Source of the DNA: Xanthocytophaga flava
Lineage (GTDB): Bacteria; Bacteroidota; Bacteroidia; Cytophagales; 172606-1
Reading direction: 5' to 3'
DNA length: 64,000 nucleotides
Assembly (NCBI GenBank): GCA_030068525.1
Contig: JASJOS010000007.1
Location: forward strand, 248,001-312,000
Shown piece after piece: positions 31,702 to 42,205 of this stretch (within the stretch, counting starts at the first letter, position 1; every line of letters begins with the position of its first letter). The notes beneath the pieces are model-generated. The model was not told where the DNA came from and made no database searches. It worked only from the letters and a program-made list of their open reading frames with translations. Position numbers and translations under genes: made by a program.

Positions 31702-33123
31702 TTAGTTACTCACAGGTCTTCTCTCCAGCCAGGCTACATTTTCTACATGGTATGTATGCGGAAACATATCTACAGGCTGAACAGCCATCACAACATATTT
31801 CTCATCCAGTAGAGCCAGATCACGAGCTTGCGTAGCAGGATTGCAGCTTACATAGACAATACGCTGTGGAGCTACTTTCAGCAGCATTTCGACTACCTTG
31901 GCATCCATACCAGCTCGCGGAGGATCAGTAATGACTACATCCGGATGTCCATTCTCTTGCAGAAAGTCTTCTGTCAACAAATCCTTCATATCGCCAGCAA
32001 AAAATTCAGTGTTAGAGATGCCATTTACTTCCGAATTGATTTTAGCGTCTTCAATAGCCATAGGTACATATTCCAATCCAACCACTTTTCTTGCCTGACG
32101 AGCTACAAAATTGGCAATAGTACCTGTACCTGTGTACAAATCATATACCAGTTCATCGCCTTTCAAATCAGCATAATTACGGGCTATCTTATATAACTCC
32201 AACGCTTGCTCTGCATTCGTTTGATAAAAGGATTTAGGTCCAACCCTAAATTCCAAATCTTCCATCTTCTCTGTGATATAGGACTTACCGTGGTATGTCA
32301 CAACTTCCAGATCATGAAACGTCTCATTTCCTTTGGAATTGATCACATATTGTAGTGAGGTGATAGCAGGAAATGTATCTCTCAGAAAATCAAGTAAAGC
32401 ATAAAGTTTTGGCTCATCTTTGGAAAACACTTGTACAATTACCATTAATTCACTAGTGGTGGTAGTACGGATAATTAAGTTACGCAAAAAACCTTCTTGC
32501 TTTACCAAATCAAAGAAAGGATAGTTATTCTGACGGGCAAATTCTCTTACTGCCAAACGGATCTTATTAGAAGGGTCAGGCTGTAGATAACAAGTTTCTA
32601 TATCCAGTATTTTATCGAATCGTTTGGGAATGTGAAAACCCAACGCTGTTCGATCTGTTATTTCTCCTTTCTGCATGTCCTCATCAGTCAGCCATCGGTT
32701 AGATGAGAAGGTATATTCAAGTTTATTGCGGTAATAGGTAGTTTCTTTGGAAGGAAGAATGGGTTGTATTTCAGGCAAGTGAATCTTTCCAATCCGCTCA
32801 AGATTGTCAGTTACCTGGTCCTGCTTTTGCGCAAGTTGTGTTGTATAGGGAATGTGCTGCCATTTACATCCTCCACAAACGCCAAAATGCTGACAGAATG
32901 GAGTAGTTCTTTGAGAAGAAGCTTCATGGATTTTTATTACCTGTGCCTCCCAAAAATTTTTCTTTTGCTTGAATACACGCAAGTCTACAACATCGTCAGG
33001 AGCTACTATACCTTCAATAAATACCACAATCTCTCCATGACGGGCCAGACATTTGCCTTCTGCAGCAAAATCGCTGACAGTAATTTTCTCCAGAATGGGA
33101 TAACTTTTATTCTTTTTTCGCAT
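31702..33123 (-). CDS. rlmD: 23S rRNA (uracil-5-)-methyltransferase RlmD/RumA family
   Basis: A 473-residue SAM-dependent enzyme methylating a uracil of 23S rRNA. It has an amino-terminal TRAM domain (about 8-65), an iron-sulfur cluster motif FCQHFGVCGGCKW near 77, SAM-binding DLYTGTGTIANF near 325, and the catalytic segment YVSCNPATQARDL near 425 with the nucleophilic cysteine. A TAATTTTG core (minus strand, 33131-33138) lies only 8 bases before the ATG, so the message may have a very short leader. The exact target position (RlmD or RlmCD type) cannot be told from sequence by eye. Confidence 0.9.
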   Translation of the reverse strand: MRKKNKSYPILEKITVSDFAAEGKCLARHGEIVVFIEGIVAPDDVVDLRVFKQKKNFWEAQVIKIHEASSQRTTPFCQHFGVCGGCKWQHIPYTTQLAQKQDQVTDNLERIGKIHLPEIQPILPSKETTYYRNKLEYTFSSNRWLTDEDMQKGEITDRTALGFHIPKRFDKILDIETCYLQPDPSNKIRLAVREFARQNNYPFFDLVKQEGFLRNLIIRTTTTSELMVIVQVFSKDEPKLYALLDFLRDTFPAITSLQYVINSKGNETFHDLEVVTYHGKSYITEKMEDLEFRVGPKSFYQTNAEQALELYKIARNYADLKGDELVYDLYTGTGTIANFVARQARKVVGLEYVPMAIEDAKINSEVNGISNTEFFAGDMKDLLTEDFLQENGHPDVVITDPPRAGMDAKVVEMLLKVAPQRIVYVSCNPATQARDLALLDEKYVVMAVQPVDMFPHTYHVENVAWLERRPVSN

Positions 33124-33404
33124 ACGAGTGCAAAATTACGGAAATGTCTCCGAAAAACAGTATTTACCAATGATTAGAAAACAGAATGTATTTAATAGTT
33201 GGATGAATACATAAAAAGTCTAAACAGAAGCATATATAAAACCTGCATTTTTATGTCTTGGCCAAATTATTTATCTTTCATACACAGGAACTTATGTATA
33301 AGTAAAAATCGTTCTTCAAAAGGCCTTTTCCTGAGATTTTCCACTTTGAGAAGAGGTTTTAGCAGCATGTTTTTCAAAATCACTATTGAAAACCGGATTA
33401 ATTT

Positions 33405-35426
33405 ATGTCTTTTCAGATAACATCAGAATACCAACCAACAGGCGATCAGCCTAAAGCTATAGAACAATTGACAGAAGGAGTATTAACAGGAGAACCTTCT
33501 CAAACATTACTAGGTGTAACAGGTTCTGGTAAGACATTTACTATTGCCAATGTTATCCAGAATGTAGAGAAACCTACTCTGGTATTAAGTCATAACAAAA
33601 CTCTGGCAGCTCAGCTGTATGGAGAGTTTAAACAGTTTTTTCCCAACAATGCGGTTGAATACTTTATTTCCTATTACGATTATTACCAACCAGAGGCCTA
33701 TATGGCAACTACAGATACCTATATTGAAAAGGATCTGATGATTAATGAGGAAATAGAGAAATTACGTCTTTCGGCTACGTCTGCTCTTATGAGTGGACGT
33801 AGAGATGTGATTGTGGTAGCATCTGTATCCTGTATTTATGGTATGGGTAATCCGGAAGAATACGAGAAGAGCATTCTGCAATTACAGCGTGGACAAACAC
33901 TGGCACGTAACCGACTTTTATTTTCATTGGTCGATATTTTATATAGTCGTACAGAGGCGGAGTTTACACGTGGTACATTTCGAGTTAAGGGAGACACTGT
34001 AGATGTATTTCCTGCCTATGCAGATTATGCTTATCGGATTATCTTTTTTGGAGACGAGATAGAAGCACTGCAACGTATAGATCCTCAATCAGGCCGCAAG
34101 CTTTCTGATCAACCGGCTATTTCTATTTTTCCAGCGAACCTATTCGTAACAGGACGTGATACATTAAATAGCGCTATCCAGCATATTCAGAGTGATTTGG
34201 TAGCACAGATACGTTATTTTGAGGAAGAAGATAAGTATCAGGAAGCACAGCGTATTAAAGAAAGAACTGAATTTGATATGGAAATGATGCGTGAACTAGG
34301 ATACTGCTCAGGCATCGAGAACTATTCGCGCTATTTTGATGGACGGATTCCAGGTGCAAGACCATTCTGTTTGCTGGATTATTTTCCTGATGACTTTTTA
34401 TTGGTAGTGGATGAAAGCCATGTTACCTTACCTCAGATTCGGGCTATGTGGGGAGGTGACCGCTCCCGTAAAACGGCATTAGTAGAATTTGGATTCAGGT
34501 TACCTTCGGCATTGGATAACAGACCTCTCACCTTCAATGAATTTGAGGAACTAACCAATCAGATTATTTATGTTTCAGCTACACCTGGTGATTATGAATT
34601 AAGGCGATCAGAAGGAGTAGTAGTCGAGCAAATCATTCGCCCTACAGGCTTATTGGATCCGGAAATTGAAGTACGTCCAAGTCTGAATCAGGTAGATGAT
34701 TTGCTGGATGAAGTGGAAGAAAGAGTAAAACTGGAAGAAAGAGTATTAGTCACTACATTGACCAAACGTATGGCAGAGGAGTTGACTAAATACATGGACA
34801 AGTTAGGAATCCGATGCCGATATATTCACTCAGAAGTTAAAGCACTGGATCGGGTTGAAATCCTTCGTGAACTACGTCTTGGGGTATTTGATGTACTGGT
34901 AGGTGTAAACCTGTTGCGTGAAGGTCTTGACTTGCCAGAGGTAACATTGGTAGCTATCATGGATGCCGATAAAGAAGGATTCTTGCGGGATGTACGATCT
35001 TTGATACAGACAATAGGAAGGGCAGCGCGTAATGATCGAGGTAAAGTAATTATGTATGCAGATAAGATGACGCAATCTATGCAAAAAGCTATTGATGAAA
35101 CCAATAGACGGCGCCTTATTCAGCAGGATTACAACACAGCTAATGGCATCACACCACGTACAGTGAAAAAATCGCGCGAAGCTATTCTTACCCAAACTTC
35201 TGTAGCCGATGCCCGGAAGGAAGCCAAGCAATATTATGTAGAGAGTGAGGAGGTAAGTGTTGCGGCTGATCCGATAGTTTCTTATATGTCACGAGACCAG
35301 CTTGAAAAATTACTTCAGGAAACTCAGAAAAAGATGGAACGTGCGGCCAAAGACCTGGACTTTGTAGAGGCAGCGCGTTTCCGGGACGAAATGACGGAAT
35401 TAAAACGTATGTTGAAAGAACGTTAA
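33405..35426 (+). CDS. uvrB: Excinuclease ABC subunit B
   Basis: A 673-residue DNA-damage recognition helicase of nucleotide excision repair, loading onto DNA with UvrA and then recruiting UvrC. Walker A GVTGSGKT is near residue 37, the DNA-inserting beta-hairpin region YISYYDYYQPEAY near 88, the DEAD-like VVDESHV near 335, helicase motif VI QTIGRAARN near 540, and the UVR coiled coil EKLLQETQKKMERAAKDLDFVEAARFRDE at the end. Length is standard. uvrA and uvrC are not in this window. Confidence 0.96.
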   Translation: MSFQITSEYQPTGDQPKAIEQLTEGVLTGEPSQTLLGVTGSGKTFTIANVIQNVEKPTLVLSHNKTLAAQLYGEFKQFFPNNAVEYFISYYDYYQPEAYMATTDTYIEKDLMINEEIEKLRLSATSALMSGRRDVIVVASVSCIYGMGNPEEYEKSILQLQRGQTLARNRLLFSLVDILYSRTEAEFTRGTFRVKGDTVDVFPAYADYAYRIIFFGDEIEALQRIDPQSGRKLSDQPAISIFPANLFVTGRDTLNSAIQHIQSDLVAQIRYFEEEDKYQEAQRIKERTEFDMEMMRELGYCSGIENYSRYFDGRIPGARPFCLLDYFPDDFLLVVDESHVTLPQIRAMWGGDRSRKTALVEFGFRLPSALDNRPLTFNEFEELTNQIIYVSATPGDYELRRSEGVVVEQIIRPTGLLDPEIEVRPSLNQVDDLLDEVEERVKLEERVLVTTLTKRMAEELTKYMDKLGIRCRYIHSEVKALDRVEILRELRLGVFDVLVGVNLLREGLDLPEVTLVAIMDADKEGFLRDVRSLIQTIGRAARNDRGKVIMYADKMTQSMQKAIDETNRRRLIQQDYNTANGITPRTVKKSREAILTQTSVADARKEAKQYYVESEEVSVAADPIVSYMSRDQLEKLLQETQKKMERAAKDLDFVEAARFRDEMTELKRMLKER

Positions 35427-35535
35427 TTTTTGTTGGAAAAGAGTAGAATAAAGTAATATTTTGCTTCTGCCGTAATCTATTAGTATGGATCACAGCATCT
35501 CAACAAATTAATCTTTACTACGACAGCTTCTTTAC

Positions 35536-36486
35536 ATGGGTATTGTAACATTAACCTTAAATCCGGCCATTGATAAAAGTACAAGTATTGATCGGTTGGT
35601 ACCAGAACATAAACTACGTTGTGAAAATCCTAAATTTGAAGCAGGTGGTGGTGGAATCAATGTATCAAAAGCAATACATAAATTAGGAGGAGAAAGTCTG
35701 GCTATTTTCCCCGCAGGAGGGCCGACAGGTACTCTTCTGATTGATCTGTTGCAGGAGGATAAAATCACCTGTAAAGCAGTTCCAACAGAACAGTGGACAC
35801 GAGAAAACTTTATTGTAGTAGAACACTCAACAAATGCACAATATCGTTTTGGTATGCCTGGGCCTCAACTTTCAGAAATAGAAGCTCAGGCATGTCTGGA
35901 AGCCATCAAAGCTGCTCATCCAGATTATCTGGTAGCAAGTGGCAGTTTACCTCCTGGGTTACCTACTGATTTCTATGCCAGAGTAGCAAAGCTGGCAAAA
36001 GAAATTAATGCACGCCTGATTCTGGATACCTCTGGAGAACCGCTGAAACTGGCAGCTAATGAAGGTGTATTCTTACTTAAACCTAATGTGGGTGAGCTTA
36101 GTAAGATGGTAGGAGTAGAGACGCTGGAAACAGATGATGTAGATGATGCAGCAAAAGAAATAATAAATCGGGGAGATTGCGGAATTGTAGTTGTATCTAT
36201 GGGACCTGCTGGTGCACTACTAGTCACCAAAGATGGTCATGAACACATACCAGCTCCCACTGTATTGAAGAAAAGCACTGTTGGAGCAGGAGATAGTATG
36301 GTTGCAGGTATGACATGGAGTCTTGCAAATGGCAAGACTCCTCAGGAGATGGTTCGCATGGGAGTTGCCTGCGGATCTGCAGCTACTATGAATTCCGGCA
36401 CTCAGTTGTTTAAAATGGAAGATGTGCGGAAGCTATATGACTGGATTTGCACTTATAGTACTCGTTATACTCATCCAAATATCTGA
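35536..36486 (+). CDS. 1-phosphofructokinase family hexose kinase (PfkB)
   Basis: A 316-residue ribokinase-fold sugar kinase. It begins with VTLNPAIDKS, typical of 1-phosphofructokinase and 6-phosphofructokinase-2 types, has the substrate-binding GGGGINVSKAIHKLGG near 35, and the anion-hole and catalytic-base motif VGAGDSMVAGM near 251. The likely reaction is ATP-dependent phosphorylation of fructose 6-phosphate, fructose 1-phosphate or tagatose 6-phosphate. No PTS or transporter gene is adjacent, which leaves the substrate open. A terminator follows. Confidence 0.88.
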   Translation: MGIVTLTLNPAIDKSTSIDRLVPEHKLRCENPKFEAGGGGINVSKAIHKLGGESLAIFPAGGPTGTLLIDLLQEDKITCKAVPTEQWTRENFIVVEHSTNAQYRFGMPGPQLSEIEAQACLEAIKAAHPDYLVASGSLPPGLPTDFYARVAKLAKEINARLILDTSGEPLKLAANEGVFLLKPNVGELSKMVGVETLETDDVDDAAKEIINRGDCGIVVVSMGPAGALLVTKDGHEHIPAPTVLKKSTVGAGDSMVAGMTWSLANGKTPQEMVRMGVACGSAATMNSGTQLFKMEDVRKLYDWICTYSTRYTHPNI

Positions 36487-36512
36487 AAAGGTAATTATTG
36501 AAAACATAAGAC

Positions 36513-36544
36513 AAAACCTTTTGGCATATAAGCCAGAAGGTTTT
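36513..36544 (+). terminator. Terminator of the hexose kinase gene
   Basis: AAAACCTTTTGGC (36513-36525) pairs with GCCAGAAGGTTTT (36532-36544) with one mismatch, followed by a T run, 26 bases after the stop codon. Confidence 0.85.
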
Positions 36545-36730
36545 TTATTTAAAATATCTACTCTTTAAATTTTGCTTTTCGTTATAAAGTAAATCATCCA
36601 CTATATTGAAATATGTTCAATCTACAAAGGAAAAGTTTTAGACAACTAAGAAAACATAATAGTATTTTTAAAATAAAAGATTTACATTTACTAATGTAAT
36701 TATGACTTGTTCTATATTTTCCGACCAATC

Positions 36731-37336
36731 ATGTCAAAGCAGGTGCTTCAGCAACAGGATGGAATACTCTGGAACCAGTTCCGGGCAGGGGAACTACCTG
36801 CTTTTACGGAATTGTATAACACCTATGTACAAACATTGTACAACTATGGCAAACGTTTCACTCCTGACAAGGCATTGATAGAAGATTCTATTCAGGATTT
36901 ATTTATTGAATTATGGAATAAGAAAGATCACCTAAGTGATACTGACTCTCCTAAGTACTTCCTGATGAAATCACTTAGAAATAAGATGCTGCGGAAACTG
37001 GAGCGAGAACACAAATATATACTCAATAACCTTTCGGAAGATTACGATTTTGAAGTAGAACTTTCTTATGAGTTCTCTCTAGTTACTGAACAAGCTTCTA
37101 TTGAGCAACAAGAAAAACTGCAACAAGCTCTCCAACAATTAACCAAACGTCAGCGAGAGGTAATTTTTCTGAAGTTTTATGAAAATCTCTCCTATGAAGA
37201 GATTGCCTCCCTTATGTCTATTGAATTACGTTCAGTATATAACCTAGTCTCAAAAGCTATCGATGTCATTAAGCGTTATATAAGCCGATTATTTTTGCTT
37301 CTGGTAGTCTTAGTTTTTTCTCCATCATTTAAATAA
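36731..37336 (+). CDS. ECF-type RNA polymerase sigma factor
   Basis: A 201-residue sigma-70 family protein. Region 2 covers about 22-90 (FTELYNTYVQTLYNYGKRFT, IEDSIQDLFIELWNKK), and region 4 about 130-185 (LTKRQREVIFLKFYENLSYEEIASLM). An alternative ATG lies 8 codons upstream (36707). It is followed by a FecR anti-sigma gene and a SusC protein with an STN domain, so it probably activates this locus when the outer-membrane receptor senses its ligand. The last 17 residues (RLFLLLVVLVFSPSFK) are strongly hydrophobic, unusual for a soluble sigma factor. Confidence 0.92.
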   Translation: MSKQVLQQQDGILWNQFRAGELPAFTELYNTYVQTLYNYGKRFTPDKALIEDSIQDLFIELWNKKDHLSDTDSPKYFLMKSLRNKMLRKLEREHKYILNNLSEDYDFEVELSYEFSLVTEQASIEQQEKLQQALQQLTKRQREVIFLKFYENLSYEEIASLMSIELRSVYNLVSKAIDVIKRYISRLFLLLVVLVFSPSFK

Positions 37337-37443
37337 CTCTCTTTTGCTATCCTATCCCAATTCTTTCAGATAGGAAAATATGCCTCTTTTTTAAAAACCA
37401 GACTGATAAACAATCCTCCTTGCTGAAAAAATAAATTAGGATA

Positions 37444-37469
37444 TTTTTTTGAAAAATTTTTCAAAAAAA
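37444..37469. repeat. 26-bp AT palindrome
   Basis: A perfect palindrome made of T7-G-A5 and its complement, 78 bases before the FecR gene. It may act as a weak terminator after the sigma gene or simply reflect an AT-rich promoter region. Confidence 0.4.
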
Positions 37470-37546
37470 ATGATGAAGTTTTAATGCTCCATGTATTATG
37501 TGTATATAAGACAATTATTTTTTATCTATAATCCTCTTCCTTACTT

Positions 37547-38575
37547 ATGGATTATCTACACTATACAGCTATTGACTTTGTTCTGGATGAATATTTTCAA
37601 CAATGGATATTATCGCCTAACGAAGAAACTGATTCATTCTGGGACACCTGGCAACTTCAACATCCAGAAAAAGAGATGGAAATAGAAGAAGCTCGCCGAA
37701 CTATACATGCTCTTCGATTTAAAGCAGATATACTGTTAAATGAGCAACAACACCGTATGCTCCGAAACATTCTCGAAAGTATACAAAAGAAGGATCAGGT
37801 AATTCCTTTAATTAAAGAGAAGAAGGTACTAGTATGGTATACACACTGGAAACGTATTGCGGCAGGCTTACTTGTAGGAGCATTTGCGATATCTGCTATT
37901 TCCTATTGGTATCTGAACCGAAAGATATCCTATGAAACAAAGTACGGAGAGATACAGACAATTATACTACCAGATCAAACAAAAGTAACACTTAATGCTC
38001 ATTCAAGACTACATTTTGAACGTAACTGGCAATCTGACAAACCCCGTGAAGTATGGCTGAAAGGAGAAGCTTTTTTTGAAGTTACTAAAAAGACACCTCA
38101 TGATCCGGCAGCCAGATTTCAGGTGCACACAGAGGATCTTACTGTAGAGGTGCTGGGAACAAAGTTTAATGTTAACCAACGAGAACAACTGACAGCCGTG
38201 AGCCTTAATGAGGGTAAAATCCAACTCAAACTGGAAACAACTACACCATCAAAGGATATTCTCATGGCTCCTGGCGAGATGGTAAAATTCTCAGAAACCA
38301 ACCAAAAAATAGAAAAAATAACTATTCAGGCAGAGAATCAAAGTTCGTGGACAAAAAACTTCTGGGTGTTAACGAATACTTCACTGGCAGAAATAGCTAA
38401 ACGCATTGAAACAACATATGGATACAAAGTCTCCATTACCAATGAACAACTCTTATCTGAAAGTATAAGTGGCGTATTACCAACACGCAATATTAAAAAT
38501 CTTCTTGATGTATTATCCACTACATACAATGTTAAAATCCAGATTACTAACAATCGGATAACCATCTCGAAATAG
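37547..38575 (+). CDS. FecR family anti-sigma factor
   Basis: A 342-residue membrane regulator. A cytoplasmic head (1-100) binds the sigma factor, a single membrane span follows near 106-125 (IAAGLLVGAFAISAISYWYL), and then the periplasmic FecR domain (about 130-225: YGEIQTIILPDQTKVTLNAHSRL, VWLKGEAFFEVTKK, FNVNQREQLTAVSLNEGKIQL). The DUF4974-like carboxy-terminal domain (about 270-342) probably contacts the STN domain of the SusC protein encoded 32 bases downstream. It follows the sigma gene after 210 bases. Confidence 0.93.
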   Translation: MDYLHYTAIDFVLDEYFQQWILSPNEETDSFWDTWQLQHPEKEMEIEEARRTIHALRFKADILLNEQQHRMLRNILESIQKKDQVIPLIKEKKVLVWYTHWKRIAAGLLVGAFAISAISYWYLNRKISYETKYGEIQTIILPDQTKVTLNAHSRLHFERNWQSDKPREVWLKGEAFFEVTKKTPHDPAARFQVHTEDLTVEVLGTKFNVNQREQLTAVSLNEGKIQLKLETTTPSKDILMAPGEMVKFSETNQKIEKITIQAENQSSWTKNFWVLTNTSLAEIAKRIETTYGYKVSITNEQLLSESISGVLPTRNIKNLLDVLSTTYNVKIQITNNRITISK

Positions 38576-38607
38576 TTCCCCTATCTTTTTAAAAACAAAT
38601 GTGTTCC

Positions 38608-41600
38608 ATGAAAAACAACCGCTACCATCTTTTCCTTGGCACAGTACTCCTATCTGGATCTGTGTACTTATCAGGATTTGCACAGAGCTTGGCTGCTGTC
38701 CAGATTCCGAGACCAATGTTAGAAAAATCTGAACCTGCAGCCCAGTCCTTGATACAAGTTCTGGGAGAACTGGAAAACAAGTATGACGTCCATTTTACGT
38801 ACAAAAATACTGTATTGGAAAACAAGACTGTCAAAGCTTTTTCTTCTTCCTCACATGAACTAGGCAAAATTCTGGATGAACTATTAACCCCTCAAGGTTT
38901 GAAATACAAACGGATCGATAACATCTATGTGATTTATGCTCCAGAAGAAAAAGTCAACTTCAAGCTGATTAAGCATATTTCCAGAGAATCAGAACACGAT
39001 AATGCGGTAGCATCCAATCAAATCAATACTATTGCATTACCAACGGCTGAAAGATTGCAAAATCTCCTAAACGCACAGGAAATTACAGTAAGTGGTAAAG
39101 TTTCCGGTGAAAGTGGCGATGCAATGCCAGGTGTAAGCGTATCCATCAAAGGAACTACCAAAGGAACTACTACCAACGGAGAGGGACGTTATACTTTAGG
39201 GGGTGTACCTGAAAACGGAGTATTGGTATTCTCATCTATTGGATATACAACAGAAGAAATACAGGTAAGCAATCGAACAATCATAGATGTACAACTAAAT
39301 CCTGACTTACAAGCTCTGAGTGAAGTAGTCGTAGTAGGCTATGGTACACAGAAGAAAACCTCTGTAACAGGTGCAATATCAAGTGTATCTTCTAAAGAGA
39401 TTGCGGCATTACCTGTACCTAGCGTGGAACAAGCCATCCAAGGACGTGTTGCAGGTGCCATTGTGACAAACAATGGTGCACCCGGCGAAGCGCCTCTGGT
39501 ACGTATTCGAGGTATCAGTTCTATTAACTATGCATCTAATCCTCTATATGTCGTAGATGGAATTGTTAATGTTGGTGACTTTTCTAACTTCGATTCAAAA
39601 GATATAGAGTCGGTAGAAGTACTCAAAGATGCAAACTCTGCAGCCATTTATGGATCACGAGCAGCAGCTGGAGTTGTATTAATTACTACTAAAAAAGGAA
39701 CAAAAGATGGTAGTATCCATGTAAAATTAGACTCTTATATTGGTGTACAAAAAGCATGGAATAAACTTGATCTTCTAAATCGGGATCAGTATCTGCAATA
39801 TGGTACAGCACTTAGAACTAATGCAGGAGCAGCACTTCCGCCTCGATTCTCAACTATGAATGAACCTATTTACAATGGTTCTTCCCAGACATTTGCCCAA
39901 ACTGATACAGATTGGCAAGACGCACTCTTTCAAACAGCGTCCATTACACATAACAACTTGTCAGTCTCAGGAGGAAGTGAAAAATCTCGCTTTTACTCCT
40001 CTGTAGGTTATTTCAGTCAGTCAGGTATAATGAAAGGAACAGGATATGACCGTTATAACTTCCGCATGAACTCTGACCATCAATTACTGAAAGGTGTAAC
40101 ACTTGGTCAAACATTATTGGTTTCTTATGGATACCAACGTAGAGAGCAAAATGCTGGTGGCCGTTCACAGATTCAGAATATGATTCGTATGACCCCTTAT
40201 ATTCCATTGTACAATCCAACAAATATTGGTGGTTATGGTGGTACAAGTGGTGCTGATGGTTCTGACCCTCAAAACCCTGTTCGGGCGGCATTACAGGATC
40301 TGGATCAAACCTCAAATGTGAGAGTGCTAGGTTCATTATTTCTGGATGTATCACTTACTTCTTGGCTAAAATACCGCTTCAATGTAGGTGTGAACTATCA
40401 GACTTCCCGGGAGTACATTTATCAGCCTATTTATTCGGAAGGATTTAACAGTCGCAATCCTGCTACATTACGGGAAATCCGCTCCAATAGCTTTTCTCCA
40501 GTATATACCAATCAACTGACGGTCGATAAGACATTCGGCGAGCACACTATTAATGCTCTGGCAGTTGTTGAATATCAGTCTTTAAAATCTACAGCAATAG
40601 ACGCTCAGGGAACAACTACATCCAATGAACTTAAGGAGTTGAGTGGTTTGGATAATCGCACATTCACAGGTACTCGAAATGATTGGGTAGTGTATTCCTA
40701 TATTGGACGTTTGAATTATGAATATGCAAACAAATACCTATTAAGTGCTTCTATTCGCCGGGATGCTGCATCTCATTTTGCTCCAGGAAAAAAATTCGGC
40801 AACTTCCCTTCAATTGGCATAGGCTGGCGGATCAGTGAAGAAAACTTTATGAAGAATATTCCATTCATTTCAGAACTAAAACTGAGAGGAAGTTATGGAT
40901 CTCTGGGGTATATTCCGGCTAACTATCTATGGCAGGCAACCGTTACAGCTAATACTTCAGTAGGAGTTGGCGGATCGCCTGTCTTAGGAGCTTATTATGA
41001 CAAGTTAGGCAATAAGGATCTGGAGTGGGAAATAACCAAAATGAGTAATATTGGGTTAGATGCAGGCTTCCTGAATAATAGGCTTAATTTCTCTTTAGAG
41101 TATTATGTAAGAAATACCGATAATCTAATCCTGGAAGTTTCACCTGCTGTATCTGCTGGATATTCTAATCCAACTATTGCCAATATTGGTAAGATGAAAA
41201 ACTGGGGTTATGAATTCCAAGGTAGTTATAATCAAACCTCAGGAGCTTTTCAATGGAGCATTGGAGCCAATATAGGGGTTGCTAAAAACGAAGTAAAAGA
41301 ATTGGATTCTCCAACCAGTGTGTTAGACAGAGGTGCTCTTCAGGATTATGGCAATACAAGTATTACACGTACTGAAGCTGGACAGCCTGTACAATCTTTC
41401 TATGGTTGGCTAGTTGATGGGATCTATCAGAACACATCTGAAATTGTAGGTAATGATAATAAACCGAGTTCTGCGGTTCAGAACCTGCCCCTCAATAATG
41501 ATGGAACTGTTAATTTGACAGAATACAATAAAGCGGACAACAAAGGGAAATACACTCGTCCCGGAGATATCCGGTTTAAAGATGTGAACGGAGATGGACA

Positions 41601-42159
41601 AATTACAGATGCAGACAGGGTATATTTGGGAAGCTTCCTTCCTAAATTCACATATGGACTTAATCTCTCTGCTAACTACAAAGGATTTGATCTGAGTATG
41701 TTCTTCCAAGGAGTACAAGGAAACAAAATTTACAATGGCACACGTGTTTTGACAGAAGGAATGCTTCGCTTATTTAACTCAAGCACAACCGTATTGAATG
41801 CATGGACTCCTGATAACACAAATACGAATATACCACGTGCAGTAGATGGAGACCCTAACTCCAACAGTCGCACATCCAATCGGTTTATCGAAGATGGGTC
41901 TTATCTGCGTTTGAAAAACTTTAGCATTGGATATACTGTGTCAGCAGAGGCACTCAAATCCTTCACTAAAGGTCATCTGACTAATGTGCGGCTTTATGTA
42001 TCTTCTCAGAACCTATTCACCATAACTAAATACAAAGGATATGATCCAGAAGTGGGTTCCCGACTTAGCGTAAATAATGGAAGTCTGGTACAAGGTATTG
42101 ATTATGGACAGTTTCCTCAAGCCCGAACTCTTATTATTGGCTTACAAGCAGGATTCTGA
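38608..42159 (+). CDS. SusC/RagA TonB-dependent outer-membrane transporter with STN signalling domain
   Basis: A 1183-residue outer-membrane receptor that imports oligomers with energy from TonB. After a signal peptide (to about residue 30) come the secretin/TonB short N-terminal (STN) domain at about 45-110, a carboxypeptidase-regulatory-like beta domain (about 165-250), the plug (KDANSAAIYGSRAAAGVVLITTK near 330) and a 22-strand barrel ending in a typical terminal aromatic segment. The STN domain makes it a signal transducer to FecR and the sigma factor upstream. An alternative start three codons upstream exists. The SusD partner follows after 46 bases. The ligand is unknown. Confidence 0.94.
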   Translation: MKNNRYHLFLGTVLLSGSVYLSGFAQSLAAVQIPRPMLEKSEPAAQSLIQVLGELENKYDVHFTYKNTVLENKTVKAFSSSSHELGKILDELLTPQGLKYKRIDNIYVIYAPEEKVNFKLIKHISRESEHDNAVASNQINTIALPTAERLQNLLNAQEITVSGKVSGESGDAMPGVSVSIKGTTKGTTTNGEGRYTLGGVPENGVLVFSSIGYTTEEIQVSNRTIIDVQLNPDLQALSEVVVVGYGTQKKTSVTGAISSVSSKEIAALPVPSVEQAIQGRVAGAIVTNNGAPGEAPLVRIRGISSINYASNPLYVVDGIVNVGDFSNFDSKDIESVEVLKDANSAAIYGSRAAAGVVLITTKKGTKDGSIHVKLDSYIGVQKAWNKLDLLNRDQYLQYGTALRTNAGAALPPRFSTMNEPIYNGSSQTFAQTDTDWQDALFQTASITHNNLSVSGGSEKSRFYSSVGYFSQSGIMKGTGYDRYNFRMNSDHQLLKGVTLGQTLLVSYGYQRREQNAGGRSQIQNMIRMTPYIPLYNPTNIGGYGGTSGADGSDPQNPVRAALQDLDQTSNVRVLGSLFLDVSLTSWLKYRFNVGVNYQTSREYIYQPIYSEGFNSRNPATLREIRSNSFSPVYTNQLTVDKTFGEHTINALAVVEYQSLKSTAIDAQGTTTSNELKELSGLDNRTFTGTRNDWVVYSYIGRLNYEYANKYLLSASIRRDAASHFAPGKKFGNFPSIGIGWRISEENFMKNIPFISELKLRGSYGSLGYIPANYLWQATVTANTSVGVGGSPVLGAYYDKLGNKDLEWEITKMSNIGLDAGFLNNRLNFSLEYYVRNTDNLILEVSPAVSAGYSNPTIANIGKMKNWGYEFQGSYNQTSGAFQWSIGANIGVAKNEVKELDSPTSVLDRGALQDYGNTSITRTEAGQPVQSFYGWLVDGIYQNTSEIVGNDNKPSSAVQNLPLNNDGTVNLTEYNKADNKGKYTRPGDIRFKDVNGDGQITDADRVYLGSFLPKFTYGLNLSANYKGFDLSMFFQGVQGNKIYNGTRVLTEGMLRLFNSSTTVLNAWTPDNTNTNIPRAVDGDPNSNSRTSNRFIEDGSYLRLKNFSIGYTVSAEALKSFTKGHLTNVRLYVSSQNLFTITKYKGYDPEVGSRLSVNNGSLVQGIDYGQFPQARTLIIGLQAGF

Positions 42160-42205
42160 AGCACTTAGTATGCATAATTTATAGTATTCTAAAAGACACT
42201 ATCGT

